From a virus, in IMG/VR virus record IMGVR_UViG_3300049846_000803, positions 1 through 36,687 of that record: a DNA stretch of 36,687 nucleotides. One strand, written 5' to 3'. Positions within the stretch are counted from its first letter, which is position 1, and the number at the start of each line of letters is the position of its first letter. Below the pieces are notes generated by a model. That model had not been told where the DNA came from. It was given only the letters and a program-made list of their open reading frames with translations, and did no database searches. The position numbers were made by a program, and so were the translations under genes. Below, one piece after another: positions 36,212-36,687 of this stretch.

Positions 36212-36447
36212 GGGGAAATCCCAAGATAAACAGATTCATTAAAGCCAGTGGATATGACTGGAGTAAATTCACCTGCGTAGGAATGATGTTACGTGGTGGA
36301 ACTAAGAAAAAACCAACAGTAGTTTTTCATGTACTAGGTGAAGACGGAAGACTAAAGCCATCTCGTTCAACATGGTCAAGCATTGACGAATGGGAATACA
36401 TTGACACACAACCAACGGGTAACAGCGAACCACAAGAGGAGGAATAG
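36208..36447 (+). CDS. Small basic hypothetical protein, 79 aa
   Basis: GTG start at 36208, overlapping the previous stop, with GGGGAGG upstream. A basic helix (NPKINRFIKASGYDWSKFT) precedes strands (CVGMMLRGGTKKKPTVVFHV) and a polar, acidic tail. A small RNA- or DNA-associated fold is possible. It is followed by a strong ribosome-binding site (AGAGGAGG) for the gene that crosses the contig join. Function unknown. Confidence 0.6.
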   Translation: MRGNPKINRFIKASGYDWSKFTCVGMMLRGGTKKKPTVVFHVLGEDGRLKPSRSTWSSIDEWEYIDTQPTGNSEPQEEE

Positions 36448-36687
36448 ATGGAAATAAAAACTTGGTTTAAAGAAATGTCAGACAAGGATACTGCGGAACT
36501 TGCTTATTGGGAGCGAAATGTTTTGGCTCTAAAATATGCTGATGGCTATTACGAAGACACACAAAATAACTACCCGGGATGGCTCCGCGTTCTTAGCTTA
36601 GAAGGCGGTAGGATCACTTTTCATATTCCCGACAATTTCGACGTGGGTAACTTGCCACAGATTGCACCTAACTGGGATGGCCACACA
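36448..36687 (+). CDS. Hypothetical protein, 5' part of the gene split by the contig ends
   Basis: ATG at 36448 with AGAGGAGG upstream, the best ribosome-binding site of this block. The first 80 codons are here and the last 16 codons lie at 157-204 of the window, giving 95 residues in one frame. The sequence starts MEIKTWFKEMSDKDTAELAY, then becomes aromatic and acidic. The last visible part repeats the left end of the window except for one codon (CAG here). No function recognised. Confidence 0.75.
   Translation, partial: MEIKTWFKEMSDKDTAELAYWERNVLALKYADGYYEDTQNNYPGWLRVLSLEGGRITFHIPDNFDVGNLPQIAPNWDGHT
36532..36687. repeat. Right copy of the 156-base end duplication
   Basis: Matches 1-156 except at 36658-36659 (CA versus AT). 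See the left copy. Both copies are in the same frame of the spanning gene. Confidence 0.9.

Noticed and set aside
1-36687. CRISPR array, integrase or attachment site
   Set aside because: No regularly spaced repeats, no recombinase family gene and no tRNA-overlapping att duplication were seen.

Overview
The window reads as the complete genome of a tailed, short-tailed (podovirus-like) bacteriophage, linearised at an arbitrary point. The last 156 bases repeat the first 156, apart from two adjacent bases, and one open reading frame (36448 through the end, continuing at 1 to 204) runs across the join. This suggests a circular or circularly permuted assembly. The host cannot be named from sequence. 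A spanin-like pair (inner-membrane protein plus outer-membrane lipoprotein) and an M15-type endolysin point to a Gram-negative host. No integrase or lysogeny repressor is visible, so a virulent lifestyle is most likely; the only Cro-like regulator is a 61-residue helix-turn-helix protein.

Layout on the + strand. From about 34.0 kb through the join to 3.4 kb is a run of small, tightly coupled genes, many with ATGA-type overlaps. They include a ribbon-helix-helix regulator, a PD-(D/E)XK-like small nuclease candidate, small cysteine-rich proteins, a 49-residue membrane protein, a tRNA-Asn (GTT) and a DnaQ-like 3'-5' exonuclease with a C-terminal zinc ribbon. From 3.3 to 28.8 kb is the virion and lysis operon: GNAT-like protein, large terminase, portal, scaffold-like protein, major capsid protein, decoration-like protein, head-tail adaptor, a 1093-residue nozzle-like protein, a second GNAT-like protein, three internal/ejection-type proteins, tail fibre proteins, then holin candidates, M15 endolysin and overlapping spanins.

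From 31.3 down to 28.8 kb the minus strand carries a recombination cassette: Sak4-like ATPase, DUF669 protein, YqaJ-type exonuclease and a small protein. A VRR-NUC nuclease gene lies on the + strand inside this cassette. Its start codon overlaps that of YqaJ and its 3' end overlaps the DUF669 gene. Divergent from the cassette are the Cro-like gene and a 707-residue primase-polymerase/helicase protein. No DNA polymerase gene is recognisable, so elongation probably relies on the host polymerase.

The best candidate for an unannotated functional element is at 33720-33960, just after the primase-helicase gene. It has five copies of an 8-base iteron-like word (TGTTAGCA), one pair forming a perfect 10-bp-arm palindrome, then a hairpin and a very A+T-rich tract, then a TATAAT element with an operator-like inverted repeat. 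This looks like a replication origin combined with an early promoter. Other unusual points are a tail-fibre-like protein with a Sec signal peptide and ten cysteines, an 11-codon leader peptide behind a hairpin in front of the primase-helicase gene, and a strong minus-strand terminator with no minus-strand gene upstream of it.
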